Shown: positions 13,054 through 20,208 of the stretch, piece by piece
How positions within the stretch are numbered: position 1 is the first letter of the stretch
How the letters are laid out: every line of letters starts with the position of its first letter
From: an uncultured Corynebacterium sp.
GTDB lineage: Bacteria > Actinomycetota > Actinomycetes > Mycobacteriales > Mycobacteriaceae
Assembly: GCF_946221155.1 (NCBI RefSeq)
Contig: NZ_CAMIAN010000035.1
Span: forward strand, 1-20,208
Direction: 5' to 3'
DNA length: 20,208 nt
The notes under the pieces: model-generated
Seen by the model: only the letters and a program-made list of their open reading frames with translations
Databases searched by the model: none
What the model was told of the DNA's origin: nothing
Translations under genes and position numbers: made by a program

Positions 13054-13893
13054 ATGTCTTCCCTAGCAGTAGAAGCCCAGGATCTCGAGCTAAAAGGTGA
13101 CGAAGGTCAAGTATTTGGCCCTCTTTCTTTCGCTATCCCCAACCAGGGTCTAACCAACCTGCTTGGTAAGGGTGGCTCCGGCCGCACGGCCCTGGCTCTG
13201 GTTCTTTCTGGCCGAATGAAGCCCACCGGCGGCTCGCTGAGCGTGCTCGGCGAAACCAAGCTCAAGCCAATCCGCTCCCGCGTAGCCATCGCCGGCGTCG
13301 AGCAGATCGACCTGCTCGAGCGTTCCGTCACGGTCCAGGACGTTCTCACCGAGTCCATGTCCTGGTCGAAGCCGTGGTTCAAGCCGATGCGCAAGGCCTC
13401 CCAAGAGGACCTGGAACGCTTCTGCAACTACGTCTACGGCGACCGCGACCTGCCCCCGCTGGATGCCTACATCTCCCAGCTAGACAACCTGGACAAGATC
13501 ATGCTGCGCATCAGCCTGGCCCTGTCGCCCGCCGACAACAAGCCGGTCGAGCTGCTGATCATGGACGACATCGAGCAGGTGCACGAGAACGACGACCGGG
13601 CAATTCTGCTGCAGGTGCTCGAGCGCCTTTCACAAGACATTCCTGTGATCGTGAACTCGTCGAACCCCATTGTCGGCCCTGTAGCGCCACACAAGGTTAT
13701 TGAAATTGACGCCAACGCTGGCCACGCGCACCCGATTCATACAGGACTGCGCGAATACCCTGACCCAGCGGAAGTCTCAGCAGACGATTACGACCCCGCA
13801 CTGGACGATCCTGATTTCGACGATCCAGAACTCGACGATCTGGACATCCCCGAAGACCACAACACCACCGCAGAGCAGAAGGAGAACCGTTAA
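13054..13893 (+). CDS. ABC-ATPase-like protein with degenerate nucleotide motifs
   Basis: This 279-residue protein has the order of an ABC transporter nucleotide-binding domain, but most key residues differ. Walker A is GKGGSGRT (38-45), with Arg in place of the Lys. The signature segment reads SQLDNLD (141-147) where SQLSGGQ is expected. Walker B is LLIMDD (167-172), with Asp in place of the catalytic Glu. The H-loop reads VNSSNP (200-205), with Asn in place of His. The Q-loop Gln (Q84) remains. A tail of about 40 residues is Asp/Pro/Glu-rich (DDPDFDDPELDDLD). The frame is intact, so the protein is probably made but binds or hydrolyses ATP poorly, if at all. Its stop overlaps the start of the YhgE gene by one base (TAATG), a sign of coupled translation with the membrane partner. 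Confidence 0.85.
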   Translation: MSSLAVEAQDLELKGDEGQVFGPLSFAIPNQGLTNLLGKGGSGRTALALVLSGRMKPTGGSLSVLGETKLKPIRSRVAIAGVEQIDLLERSVTVQDVLTESMSWSKPWFKPMRKASQEDLERFCNYVYGDRDLPPLDAYISQLDNLDKIMLRISLALSPADNKPVELLIMDDIEQVHENDDRAILLQVLERLSQDIPVIVNSSNPIVGPVAPHKVIEIDANAGHAHPIHTGLREYPDPAEVSADDYDPALDDPDFDDPELDDLDIPEDHNTTAEQKENR

Positions 13894-16025
13894 TGCTTGC
13901 CGGTTTCAAACTCAACAGCGAAATCCGCAGCTTCAAGCGCAATAAGCTCACCCGAGCCGCACTTGTCATCCTTGTGCTCATGCCGCTGCTGTACTCCGCC
14001 CTCTACCTGTGGGCATTCTGGAACCCTTTCGGGAACCTGAACAGCCTGCCTGTCGCACTGGTCAACAGCGACAAGGGAACCAGCGTTGAGGGCAAGGAAC
14101 TGCGCGCCGGCGACCAGGTGATTCAGGGGCTAAAGGATAACGACCAGATCAGCTGGATCGAAACGGATGCCGAAGATGCCCGCAAGGGCGTGGAATCCGG
14201 CCAGTATTACTTCTCCCTCGAACTGCCGGAAAACTTCTCCGAAGCGGTGGCTTCCCCCACCTCCGATAGCCCGGAAAAAGCTAACCTCATCAGCACTTAC
14301 AACGATGCGAACGGCTACCTGTCCACCATGATCGGCCAGAACGTCATGCGTGAGGTCATCAGCGTGGTGGGCGACAAGATCAGTGCAGAGGCCGTGGACA
14401 AGGTCCTCGTCGGCGTCGTTGATGCAGGCTCCGGCATGCAAAAGGCCGCCATCGGCGCCGGCAAGCTCGCCGACGGCACCGCCGAACTGAAGGACGGGTC
14501 TATCCAATTGGACGACGGCGCCACCAAGCTCGCCGACGGCCTAGCCACCGCCAAGGACGGCTCCGGCAAGCTGCGCAAGGGCGCAACCGACCTGGACGAT
14601 GGACTAGTCAAACTCCACGACGGCTCCGGAAAACTAGCCGACGGCACTGACGAGCTCGCCACGAAGGTGAACGCTGCGGCTGACAAGATCAATGGCAAGG
14701 CTGGAAAGCTCAACGAGCTGGAAGATGGCGTCAATAAACTTGGCGACGGGGCAAGCCGCGTCAACGACGGAGTGCAGCAACTCAACACCAAACTCGGTGG
14801 TGTGACGAAGGCCCAGGGCGACCACGCAGCTAACCTGCGTGGGCTCTCCCGCGACCTGCGCGGCACCGGCGTGCCCGCCGCCATCACCGCAGCCGACGAG
14901 CTGGACAAGGTCGCCCTCTCCCTGGAAACGCAGGGCCTCGGACCGAAGTCTCAAAACGCCTCGGACCTGAAGCGCCTGGCCGACGGCAGCGCGCAGCTGT
15001 CCTACCAGCTCAACGACCCTAACGCGCCGCTGCGCAACGGCGTGACCGAGCTAAAGGGCCTGCCCGGACAGTTCAAGCAGCTCCAGGATGGCGTGAACAA
15101 GCTCAACGACGGCGCGCAGACGCTCGACGAGAAGATGGGAGAAGCCTCCGACGGCGCGGGCAAGCTGAAGGACGGCGTAATCAAGCTGGACGACGGCAAC
15201 ACAAAACTGAAGGATGGCGCAGATAAGCTCGTTGAAGGCACCGGCAAGGCCAAGGACGGCACCGCCAAGCTGAACGACGGCGCCTCCGAGCTGCACACCA
15301 AACTCTCCGATGGCTCCAAGCAGGTTCCGAAGTGGAACGAAGGCCAGCGCCTGGCCACTGCCTCCACTATCGGTGGACCGGTGGACCTGAAGAGCGATAA
15401 CGATTCCGGCACCCACACCTTCGGCGCCGGCATGGCACCGTTCTTCTTCAGTATGGCGCTGTTCATCGGCGGCATCATGGTCTACGTCATGATCAAGCCG
15501 CTGCAGGCCCGCACCGTCAACTCCGGCGTGCACTCCTGGCGTGCGGCGCTCTCCGGCTTCCTGCCGACCGGTCTACTCGCCATCGGTCAGGCAGCGGTCG
15601 TGGTCGGCGTGACCGTCTGGGGCGTGGGCATGGATGTCGATAACCTGCCGGGTCTATTCCTCTTCGCTGCCCTCGTGGCGATGGTGTGGATGCTGATGAA
15701 CCAAATGTTCATCGCGTTCCTCGGCCCCGGACCTGGCCGCGTGACAGCCCTGGCGGTACTGATGTTGATGATCGTCGCCTCGGGAGGCCTCTACCCCGTC
15801 GAGACACAAAACAAGTTCTTCCAATTCCTGCATCCGTTCGACCCAATGACGTACACGGTCAACGGCTTCAGGCAGCTGATCTACGGCTTCTACGACGAAC
15901 GCCTACCGATCGCGGTAGGAGTACTCGCCCTCGTCGGCCTCGGCTGCTTCCTGGTCACCACGCTATCGGCCCGCAGCCAGCAAACGTGGACTATGAAGAG
16001 ACTGCACCCGGTGCTGAACGCTTAA
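13893..16025 (+). CDS. YhgE/Pip family membrane protein with long heptad-repeat domain
   Basis: This is a 710-residue envelope protein of the YhgE/Pip (phage infection protein, EsaA-related) family. One helix near the N-terminus (about 22-42) is followed by the conserved NSLPVALVNSDKGT (50-63). A large extracytoplasmic part (about 45-510) comes next, then five C-terminal helices (about 514-534, 552-577, 586-609, 617-633 and 671-691), as in ABC-2 permeases. The outer part holds strict seven-residue repeats of the KLxDGxx type: ten units at 191-260 and about seven at 424-472. These should form long coiled coils projecting into the cell wall. Its ATG overlaps the stop of the ABC-like gene. The family role is secretion or phage adsorption in Firmicutes; the role here is unknown. 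The gene ends 19 bases from the opposing DUF421 gene. Confidence 0.9.
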   Translation: MLAGFKLNSEIRSFKRNKLTRAALVILVLMPLLYSALYLWAFWNPFGNLNSLPVALVNSDKGTSVEGKELRAGDQVIQGLKDNDQISWIETDAEDARKGVESGQYYFSLELPENFSEAVASPTSDSPEKANLISTYNDANGYLSTMIGQNVMREVISVVGDKISAEAVDKVLVGVVDAGSGMQKAAIGAGKLADGTAELKDGSIQLDDGATKLADGLATAKDGSGKLRKGATDLDDGLVKLHDGSGKLADGTDELATKVNAAADKINGKAGKLNELEDGVNKLGDGASRVNDGVQQLNTKLGGVTKAQGDHAANLRGLSRDLRGTGVPAAITAADELDKVALSLETQGLGPKSQNASDLKRLADGSAQLSYQLNDPNAPLRNGVTELKGLPGQFKQLQDGVNKLNDGAQTLDEKMGEASDGAGKLKDGVIKLDDGNTKLKDGADKLVEGTGKAKDGTAKLNDGASELHTKLSDGSKQVPKWNEGQRLATASTIGGPVDLKSDNDSGTHTFGAGMAPFFFSMALFIGGIMVYVMIKPLQARTVNSGVHSWRAALSGFLPTGLLAIGQAAVVVGVTVWGVGMDVDNLPGLFLFAALVAMVWMLMNQMFIAFLGPGPGRVTALAVLMLMIVASGGLYPVETQNKFFQFLHPFDPMTYTVNGFRQLIYGFYDERLPIAVGVLALVGLGCFLVTTLSARSQQTWTMKRLHPVLNA

Positions 16026-16044
16026 GGTTCGGTGGGACGGGGCG

Positions 16045-16656
16045 TCACAAAACCTTGTCGGCGCCCTCGACACCCAGCAACAAATCCGGGTCGATCTTCT
16101 GCCCCGCACGCAGGGTAGAGATCGACCCGTTGGATTCCAGAATCATGCACGCGACCTCGCTCAAGTCGCGCACCCCCGCCTTCCGCGCGGCCGTGGCGAT
16201 GGCGGTCTCGGTGATGTGGTTGCGCTGCAGAGTATCCTCCAGCACCTCGCCATGGGCGATCAACACCGTCGGCGGCGGGTTGATCGTGCGGCGCAGGGCC
16301 ACGGCATCCTGCACGGCGCCAAAGAGAGCCTCCATACCCATGAGGGTGAGCAGGCCGATCACGCCCGCAGCCAATGACGGCGGGTGACCCAAAACAGTAC
16401 GGCCCGCGACGGCGCCAAACATGAAAATGACGACGGCATCGAAACCGCCCAGCGGGCTGAGGATGCGCTGCCCGAACAGTCGCACCGCCACCAGGAACGT
16501 CAGGTAGATGCCGATGGCGGCGACCATGACCACCGGGATACGCCACAGATCGATGCCGAGCTGTTCCTTCAGCACCGGCCCCCACCCCTGCGGCGGCGTG
16601 AAATCCGCGGCACTTATCGCAACCGTTGTGAGTGATTCATGCATCCCGCCAAACAT
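16045..16656 (-). CDS. DUF421 (YetF-like) membrane protein
   Basis: This 203-residue protein has three helices (about 37-57, 71-88 and 93-114) and a C-terminal soluble domain. The family motif RLFGQRILSPLGGFD (59-73) links helices 1 and 2. The soluble domain has PPPTVLIAHGEVLEDTLQRN (127-146) and EVACMILESNGSIS (167-180), both typical of YetF-like proteins. The molecular function is unknown. TAAAAT on the minus strand (16670 to 16665) ends eight bases before the ATG at 16656, a likely leaderless -10. A second Met four residues later is another possible start. It converges with the YhgE gene, and no terminator fits in the 19 bases between the stop codons. Confidence 0.9.
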   Translation of the reverse strand: MFGGMHESLTTVAISAADFTPPQGWGPVLKEQLGIDLWRIPVVMVAAIGIYLTFLVAVRLFGQRILSPLGGFDAVVIFMFGAVAGRTVLGHPPSLAAGVIGLLTLMGMEALFGAVQDAVALRRTINPPPTVLIAHGEVLEDTLQRNHITETAIATAARKAGVRDLSEVACMILESNGSISTLRAGQKIDPDLLLGVEGADKVL

Positions 16657-16732
16657 GAATACTCATTTTACGCCCAGGTAGAGGGCCCGGCGCACCGGGC
16701 GCGGGGCGCGCGGGTGCGGGGCGCGTGGTGCG

Positions 16733-17977
16733 CTACTTCTCGAGCTCCTCGTCCGGAATCTCGCTCTTCACCTCATCGGTGATGGTCCGGTGAAGCTCCT
16801 TGTCTTCGATGTTGGACTCGCCGACCAACTTGCGCATCTCCTTGCGATCCTCGTCGGTGTACTCCTCATCATCGTGCTCGCGGGCGTAGGCGAGCTCGTG
16901 GATGCGGTCGCGGCGCTTGGACTCCGCAAAAATGCGGGCGCGGGAGCGAACCCACCAGGCGATCATCACGACGATCATCACCAGGCCGATGTAGCCGATG
17001 ACCGGGTAGACGTAGGTCATGAGGGTATCGAAGCCCACGAAGCTGATGCCGTAACCAATGAGCGTCACCACAACAAACACCGGGCGGAAGGACTTGTCGG
17101 TGCTGGCAGTCAGGCGCTTACCCAGCGCGTAGAACATGCCGATCGCGGTATTGAAGATCATGAAGAAGATGATGATCGCCATGATCACGCCCAGCACCGG
17201 GTTGATGCTGTTCATCATCTCCAGCATCGGCACGTCGCTGCCCTGGACGGTTTCGATGTTCAGGTACAGGGTGATCGCGGCGATGATCAGCATGACGGTG
17301 TACAGCACACCACCCATAAGGCCGCCCATACCGGCCTCCTTCGGGGAGGCGTAGTTACCACCAATCACCAGGGACATGGAAACACCCAGCAGCAGCGCCA
17401 GGCCGTTGTAGTTCAGGGCGGAAACGAACCACGGGGAAACCGGCGACTCCTCCGCCATCGCGATCTCGTTCAGGTGCGAGGTGTCGGAGGGCATGTTGAT
17501 CATCGTGTACACGAAGGCGAAAACCACCGCGATGATGATCAGCGGGGTCAGCGCGCCGATGACCTGGCTGACTTTCTCCACGTCCAGCATTCCGGCTGCC
17601 AGAACCACGCCCGTCATCAGCAGCGCGCCCGCCCAGGCGGGTAGGCCGAATTGTTGTTCCAGGTTGGAACCCGCGCCAGCGAGCATCACGAAACCGACGG
17701 CAAACAGGGTGATCGTCACGGAGACGTCCAAGAAACGCGAGACGATGGGGTGCGCGACATTGCGGAACACCATGCGGTGCTCATCGGCCAGGAAGTAGCT
17801 GCCGACCTGCAGGATCACGCTACCAGCGAGGGTCATGACGATGCCCGCCAGCACCGCGCCCCAGATGCCGTTAATGCCGAAGGAAATGAAGTATTGGATC
17901 ACTTCTTGGCCGGTTGCAAAGCCCGCGCCGACGGTCAGCCCGACGAAGGCCATGGCGATAGAGAATGTTCTCTTCAC
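16733..17977 (-). CDS. YkvI-family membrane protein (LeuT-fold-like transporter)
   Basis: This 414-residue protein has about ten hydrophobic segments. It starts with FSIAMAFVGLTVGAGFATGQE, whose glycine-rich break in helix 1 is typical of YkvI and related amino-acid/cation transporter folds. NYNGLALLLGVSMSLVIGGNYASPKEAG marks a second conserved core segment. The substrate is unknown. From about residue 344 there is a charged cytoplasmic tail of roughly 70 residues rich in Glu, Asp, Arg and Lys, longer than I would expect for the family. The start is a GTG at 17977 with AAGGAG (17993 to 17988) ten bases upstream. No operon partner is visible. Confidence 0.88.
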   Translation of the reverse strand: MKRTFSIAMAFVGLTVGAGFATGQEVIQYFISFGINGIWGAVLAGIVMTLAGSVILQVGSYFLADEHRMVFRNVAHPIVSRFLDVSVTITLFAVGFVMLAGAGSNLEQQFGLPAWAGALLMTGVVLAAGMLDVEKVSQVIGALTPLIIIAVVFAFVYTMINMPSDTSHLNEIAMAEESPVSPWFVSALNYNGLALLLGVSMSLVIGGNYASPKEAGMGGLMGGVLYTVMLIIAAITLYLNIETVQGSDVPMLEMMNSINPVLGVIMAIIIFFMIFNTAIGMFYALGKRLTASTDKSFRPVFVVVTLIGYGISFVGFDTLMTYVYPVIGYIGLVMIVVMIAWWVRSRARIFAESKRRDRIHELAYAREHDDEEYTDEDRKEMRKLVGESNIEDKELHRTITDEVKSEIPDEELEK

Positions 17978-18144
17978 ACTAAGGAAACTCCTTCACGAAA
18001 AATTAGAAAAGCAAATCATGCGGTTTTGTCCGAACTATGACTGTACTCCGTCGGCTTCCCTACAGCACTTCCGCTAGGAGCTGGCGGCCTCTAGCTCGCT
18101 TAACAGACTTGGCGCCTCACAGCGCACTCAGCAACCCCAGCGCC
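17978..18144. other. Gap between fructosamine kinase and YkvI genes, with a 13-bp direct repeat
   Basis: GCGCCTCACAGCG occurs at 18112-18124 and 18140-18152, a period of 28 bases; the second copy covers the fructosamine kinase stop codon. The YkvI ribosome binding site lies at 17988-17993. No terminator with a T-run and no gene is apparent here. Confidence 0.5.
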
Positions 18145-18975
18145 TCACAGCGTGCGCACTATGCTCCCCGCACCAGCGACAGCCTCCCCAACGTAACCGC
18201 CACCGAACACTGCCGCGTGCAGCCACAGCAGGTGCTGTTGGTGCAGCTCCACGCTCTGTGCACCCGTCCCCCAGCCATCCACGTGCGGGCTGGCTTCGAA
18301 ATACGCGCCCTCGATACTGCTCAGATGCGGCGCGCCGAAAAGCCGCAGCGCTGCCAGATCCGCGCGCGGATGGCCACCATGCGCGCTCGGGTCGATGAGG
18401 ATTGCCCCTTCTTTATTTGTTGACGCCACCTTCCCCCACAGCACATTCCCCGCCCACAAGTCGCCGTGGATACGGGCCGGAGGTATGCCGTCGTCCAGCT
18501 GCCCGGCGCGCAGAACCTCCAGCAGCCGGGTGACCTCGGCGGGAATGTCCGCGTCGGTGTTCGCAGAGCCAGCGAGAACACCCGCGTCTCCGGCAGAGGC
18601 GCCAAAGACCCGTGCAACCAGCGGAGACAAGCACACGTCCGCGTAGAACTCTCCCCAGGTTTCGTAGGGCTTGAGGGGGAGCTCCAAGAGATGATCGTTG
18701 GGGCCTTGGAATCCACACTCCCCCGTCGGCGAAAACCCGAAATGGGGCGCCCCCGGCGCATGCGTGGCCGCCAACCTTCGGCCGAAGTCTTCGGCCATGG
18801 CGCGTGTGGGCGTCATAGGTTCTACCCGATCGATCCCCAACCCGCGAGCATCGTGCTCGTGAACGGCGACGACCGGTGCGCCACCCGGACCCTCCGCAAG
18901 CCAGCGCAGGCCCGCGACCTCCCAGGCGCCGGGGCGGCCGGGGTTAGCTTTCCAATAAATGCCAGAAGTAGCCAT
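18145..18975 (-). CDS. Fructosamine kinase family protein
   Basis: This 276-residue cytoplasmic kinase belongs to the fructosamine/ribulosamine-3-kinase family, which phosphorylates sugars on glycated amines so that they fall off, a protein-repair step. The aminoglycoside-phosphotransferase-like catalytic loop is HGDLWAGN (170-177) with D172. The metal-binding segment is LIDPSAHGGHPRADLA (193-208), close to the DPAxxxGHrexDLA form of the family. GECGFQGPND (85-94) also fits. The start at 18975 gives a slightly short N-terminus, so the ATP-binding lobe is reduced but recognisable. ACACT and GGAGG lie immediately before the ATG, so translation may start on a leaderless message. It is divergent from the cupin gene. 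Confidence 0.88.
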   Translation of the reverse strand: MATSGIYWKANPGRPGAWEVAGLRWLAEGPGGAPVVAVHEHDARGLGIDRVEPMTPTRAMAEDFGRRLAATHAPGAPHFGFSPTGECGFQGPNDHLLELPLKPYETWGEFYADVCLSPLVARVFGASAGDAGVLAGSANTDADIPAEVTRLLEVLRAGQLDDGIPPARIHGDLWAGNVLWGKVASTNKEGAILIDPSAHGGHPRADLAALRLFGAPHLSSIEGAYFEASPHVDGWGTGAQSVELHQQHLLWLHAAVFGGGYVGEAVAGAGSIVRTL

Positions 18976-19028
18976 GCCTCCAGTGTTACAGCGTCAGAGC
19001 ACGACAGCGAAGGCAGGCCACTACGCGC

Positions 19029-19087
19029 CTGAAAGGCCAGGAAAAACTGCCTACACTGGGAAGCAGAGGACGTCGTAACGGAAGGAA
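19029..19087 (+). promoter_or_regulatory. Cupin gene promoter and ribosome binding site
   Basis: CTGAAA (19029-19034) and TACACT (19052-19057) are 17 bases apart. GGAAGGAA at 19080-19087 lies four bases before the ATG at 19092. Confidence 0.5.
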
Positions 19088-19091
19088 CACC

Positions 19092-19568
19092 ATGAAGATC
19101 GTAGACAACGGACCAGAGGCCAATGTCTTTGACATTGAAACCGCCACCCGAGAGAACACGAACTACCGCACGACCGCATGGACGGGCAAGTACCTGCAGG
19201 TGACCCTCATGTCCATCGCCCCCGGCGATTCCATCGGCCTGGAGGTGCACCACGATACCGACCAGTTCCTGCGCCTGGACGCAGGTGTTGGCAAGTGCAT
19301 CATGGGGCCGGACAAGGACAACATGACCATCCAGCAGGAAGTCTCCGACGGCTGGGCCGTGCAGGTTCCGGCTGGTGTGTGGCACGACATCATCAACACC
19401 GGTGACGAGCCGATGCAGGTGTACGCGGTCTACGCGCCGAGCCACCACGCTAAGGGCATCGTCCAGGAGACCGCCGAGCAGGCAGAGCAGGACGAGGAGT
19501 CCGGCAAGGACGTTCCGCCGGAGTGGACCGTGCAGCCTCCGAAGCAGCAGGCCGACGAGCACGCCTAA
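19092..19568 (+). CDS. Small single-domain cupin protein
   Basis: This 158-residue cytoplasmic protein has one cupin barrel. Motif 1 is GLEVHHDTDQFLRLDAGVG (49-67), with E51, H53 and Q58 where cupins usually place HxH and Glu. Motif 2 is PAGVWHDIINTG (93-104) with H98. This Glu/His/Gln/His set recurs in small bacterial cupins with the GLEvHxxxDQF signature and can still bind a metal. The reaction is unknown. The last 35 residues are a Glu/Gln/Lys-rich tail. GGAAGGAA before the ATG and a promoter at 19029-19057 support the start. A strong terminator follows at 19619, so the gene is transcribed alone. Confidence 0.9.
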   Translation: MKIVDNGPEANVFDIETATRENTNYRTTAWTGKYLQVTLMSIAPGDSIGLEVHHDTDQFLRLDAGVGKCIMGPDKDNMTIQQEVSDGWAVQVPAGVWHDIINTGDEPMQVYAVYAPSHHAKGIVQETAEQAEQDEESGKDVPPEWTVQPPKQQADEHA

Positions 19569-19618
19569 AGCTGGTTGAGCTGCCTGGCTGGCTGAACCGG
19601 CTGGGCTGAGCTGGCGAC

Positions 19619-19655
19619 AGTGGCACCTCCCCGTGGGGTGCCACTTTTCTTTTAT
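19619..19655 (+). terminator. Rho-independent terminator of the cupin gene
   Basis: AGTGGCACC (19619-19627) pairs with GGTGCCACT (19637-19645) around a nine-base loop, followed by TTTTCTTTTAT. Confidence 0.9.
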
Positions 19656-20147
19656 CCCTTCCACTTTGTGGCTTTTACCGCCTGGCTCCCACCGCAGACA
19701 CCCCCGGCCGCACAACCTTGACCACAGACACCCCGCCGCGTTGCATTCGCTCACGCCACGCGCATCACACGCGCCACTATGGCCTCGCACGCTCCACAGC
19801 CGCGAGCGGGCTACAGCGCCAATGTCCCAAATCTTCCACTTTCGCCAAAAAGCACACTTGCAGCCCAATAGTCATAATTGCCTGACCTGCACAAATAGAT
19901 TAGTTATAAAAACAGAGTGGAAGATTTGGGACATTCCCCTCACGCCAGGCGTCCAACCCCGGCGTTTCACGCGCCCCCACCACGCACCCAACACCCCCTC
20001 GAAACTCCTTAGCCCCCGGTATGTCACACATCGCGACCTCGGTACGTTAGCATGTCAAACTAAACGGCGTTCAAGACTCACGCTCAAGACTGATACGCCC
20101 CCATAACTCACACGAGAAGTTTCACGACAGCTTTGAGGAGACCGACG
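19656..20147. other. Gene-free stretch with a long inverted repeat and the next gene's leader
   Basis: No convincing gene is seen on either strand. The one longer open frame crosses the inverted repeat and lacks a ribosome binding site. The stretch holds the perfect inverted repeat at 19821-19935. TAGCAT at 20048-20053 is a possible -10 without a good -35. GAGGAG at 20135-20140 serves the start at 20148. Confidence 0.6.
19821..19935. repeat. Perfect 20-bp inverted repeat around an A/T-rich core
   Basis: The arms at 19821-19840 (starting AATGTCCCAAATC) and 19916-19935 (ending GATTTGGGACATT) are exact reverse complements over 20 bases, with a 75-base spacer that is much richer in A and T than its surroundings. 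There is no T-run after the right arm, so it is not a standard terminator. The ends resemble those of the repeat at 2550-2685. Confidence 0.88.
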
Positions 20148-20208
20148 ATGACTACCGCCGAAACGAATCCGGCCACCCACGCCCCCGAAACCCCAGAAAC
20201 CCCAGAGG
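20135..20208 (+). CDS. Start of an unidentified gene, cut by the window end
   Basis: An ATG at 20148 follows GAGGAG (20135-20140) with ideal seven-base spacing, and the frame is open to the end of the window. The roughly 20 visible residues, MTTAETNPATHAPETPETPE, form a Thr/Pro/Glu-rich tail with a short PET repeat. That is common for cytoplasmic extensions in actinobacteria but not diagnostic, so the product cannot be named. The entry begins at the ribosome binding site; the coding part begins at 20148. Confidence 0.6.

Noticed and set aside
16790..17644. A 284-residue plus-strand frame opposite the YkvI gene
   Set aside because: It is His/Asp/Gln-rich with no domain, the usual complement of a helix-rich membrane protein.
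18822..19868. A 348-residue minus-strand frame across the cupin gene
   Set aside because: It crosses the cupin promoter, terminator and part of the inverted repeat, which a real gene would not do.

Overview
The window is chromosomal DNA from a high-G+C actinobacterium, most likely a Corynebacterium. The order E2 (sucB/dlaT) - lipB - lipA - DUF4191 membrane protein - RDD protein - glnA is the same one I recall around Mycobacterium tuberculosis Rv2215-Rv2220, and the short TANNNT -10 elements lying 7-10 bases before start codons fit corynebacterial leaderless promoters. The species cannot be fixed by reading.

Region 1 (1-7783) is the core lipoate and nitrogen block. It holds an E2 acyltransferase with three lipoyl domains (two of them identical in DNA), octanoyltransferase LipB, lipoyl synthase LipA, a two-helix DUF4191 membrane protein, an RDD protein on the minus strand and type I glutamine synthetase. 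LipB and LipA make the cofactor that the E2 lipoyl lysines carry. The 640-base gap between E2 and lipB has no convincing gene but is full of structure: palindromes, a strong terminator, a long inverted repeat and a 31-bp tandem repeat.

Region 2 (7784-12041) is accessory. It holds a small Thr/Pro/Ser-rich lipoprotein, a 14-helix (DHA2) MFS exporter with palindromes in its promoter region, and an island of visibly lower G+C. The island encodes an XRE-type DNA-binding protein, an ImmA/IrrE zinc protease with HEVGH, and the broken remains of a PIN-type nuclease gene, in that order with overlapping ends. This looks like a three-gene toxin-antitoxin or defence-like module whose last gene has decayed.

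Region 3 (12042-16025) holds a VIT-family iron/manganese transporter with a Cys/His-rich N-terminal tail, behind an iron-regulator-like half-site. Next comes a two-gene operon pairing an ABC-ATPase-like protein with a 710-residue YhgE/Pip membrane protein. The ATPase-like protein has lost the usual residues in Walker A, signature, Walker B and H-loop while its reading frame is intact. Its promoter carries a palindrome over the -35 box. This is the most unusual pair in the window.

Region 4 (16026-20208) holds minus-strand genes for a DUF421/YetF-like protein, a YkvI-family membrane protein and a fructosamine-kinase-family protein. It then has a plus-strand cupin with a clear terminator, a gene-free stretch with a perfect 20-bp inverted repeat, and the first codons of an unidentified gene running off the right end. 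No tRNA, rRNA, CRISPR array, insertion sequence or replication origin was recognised.
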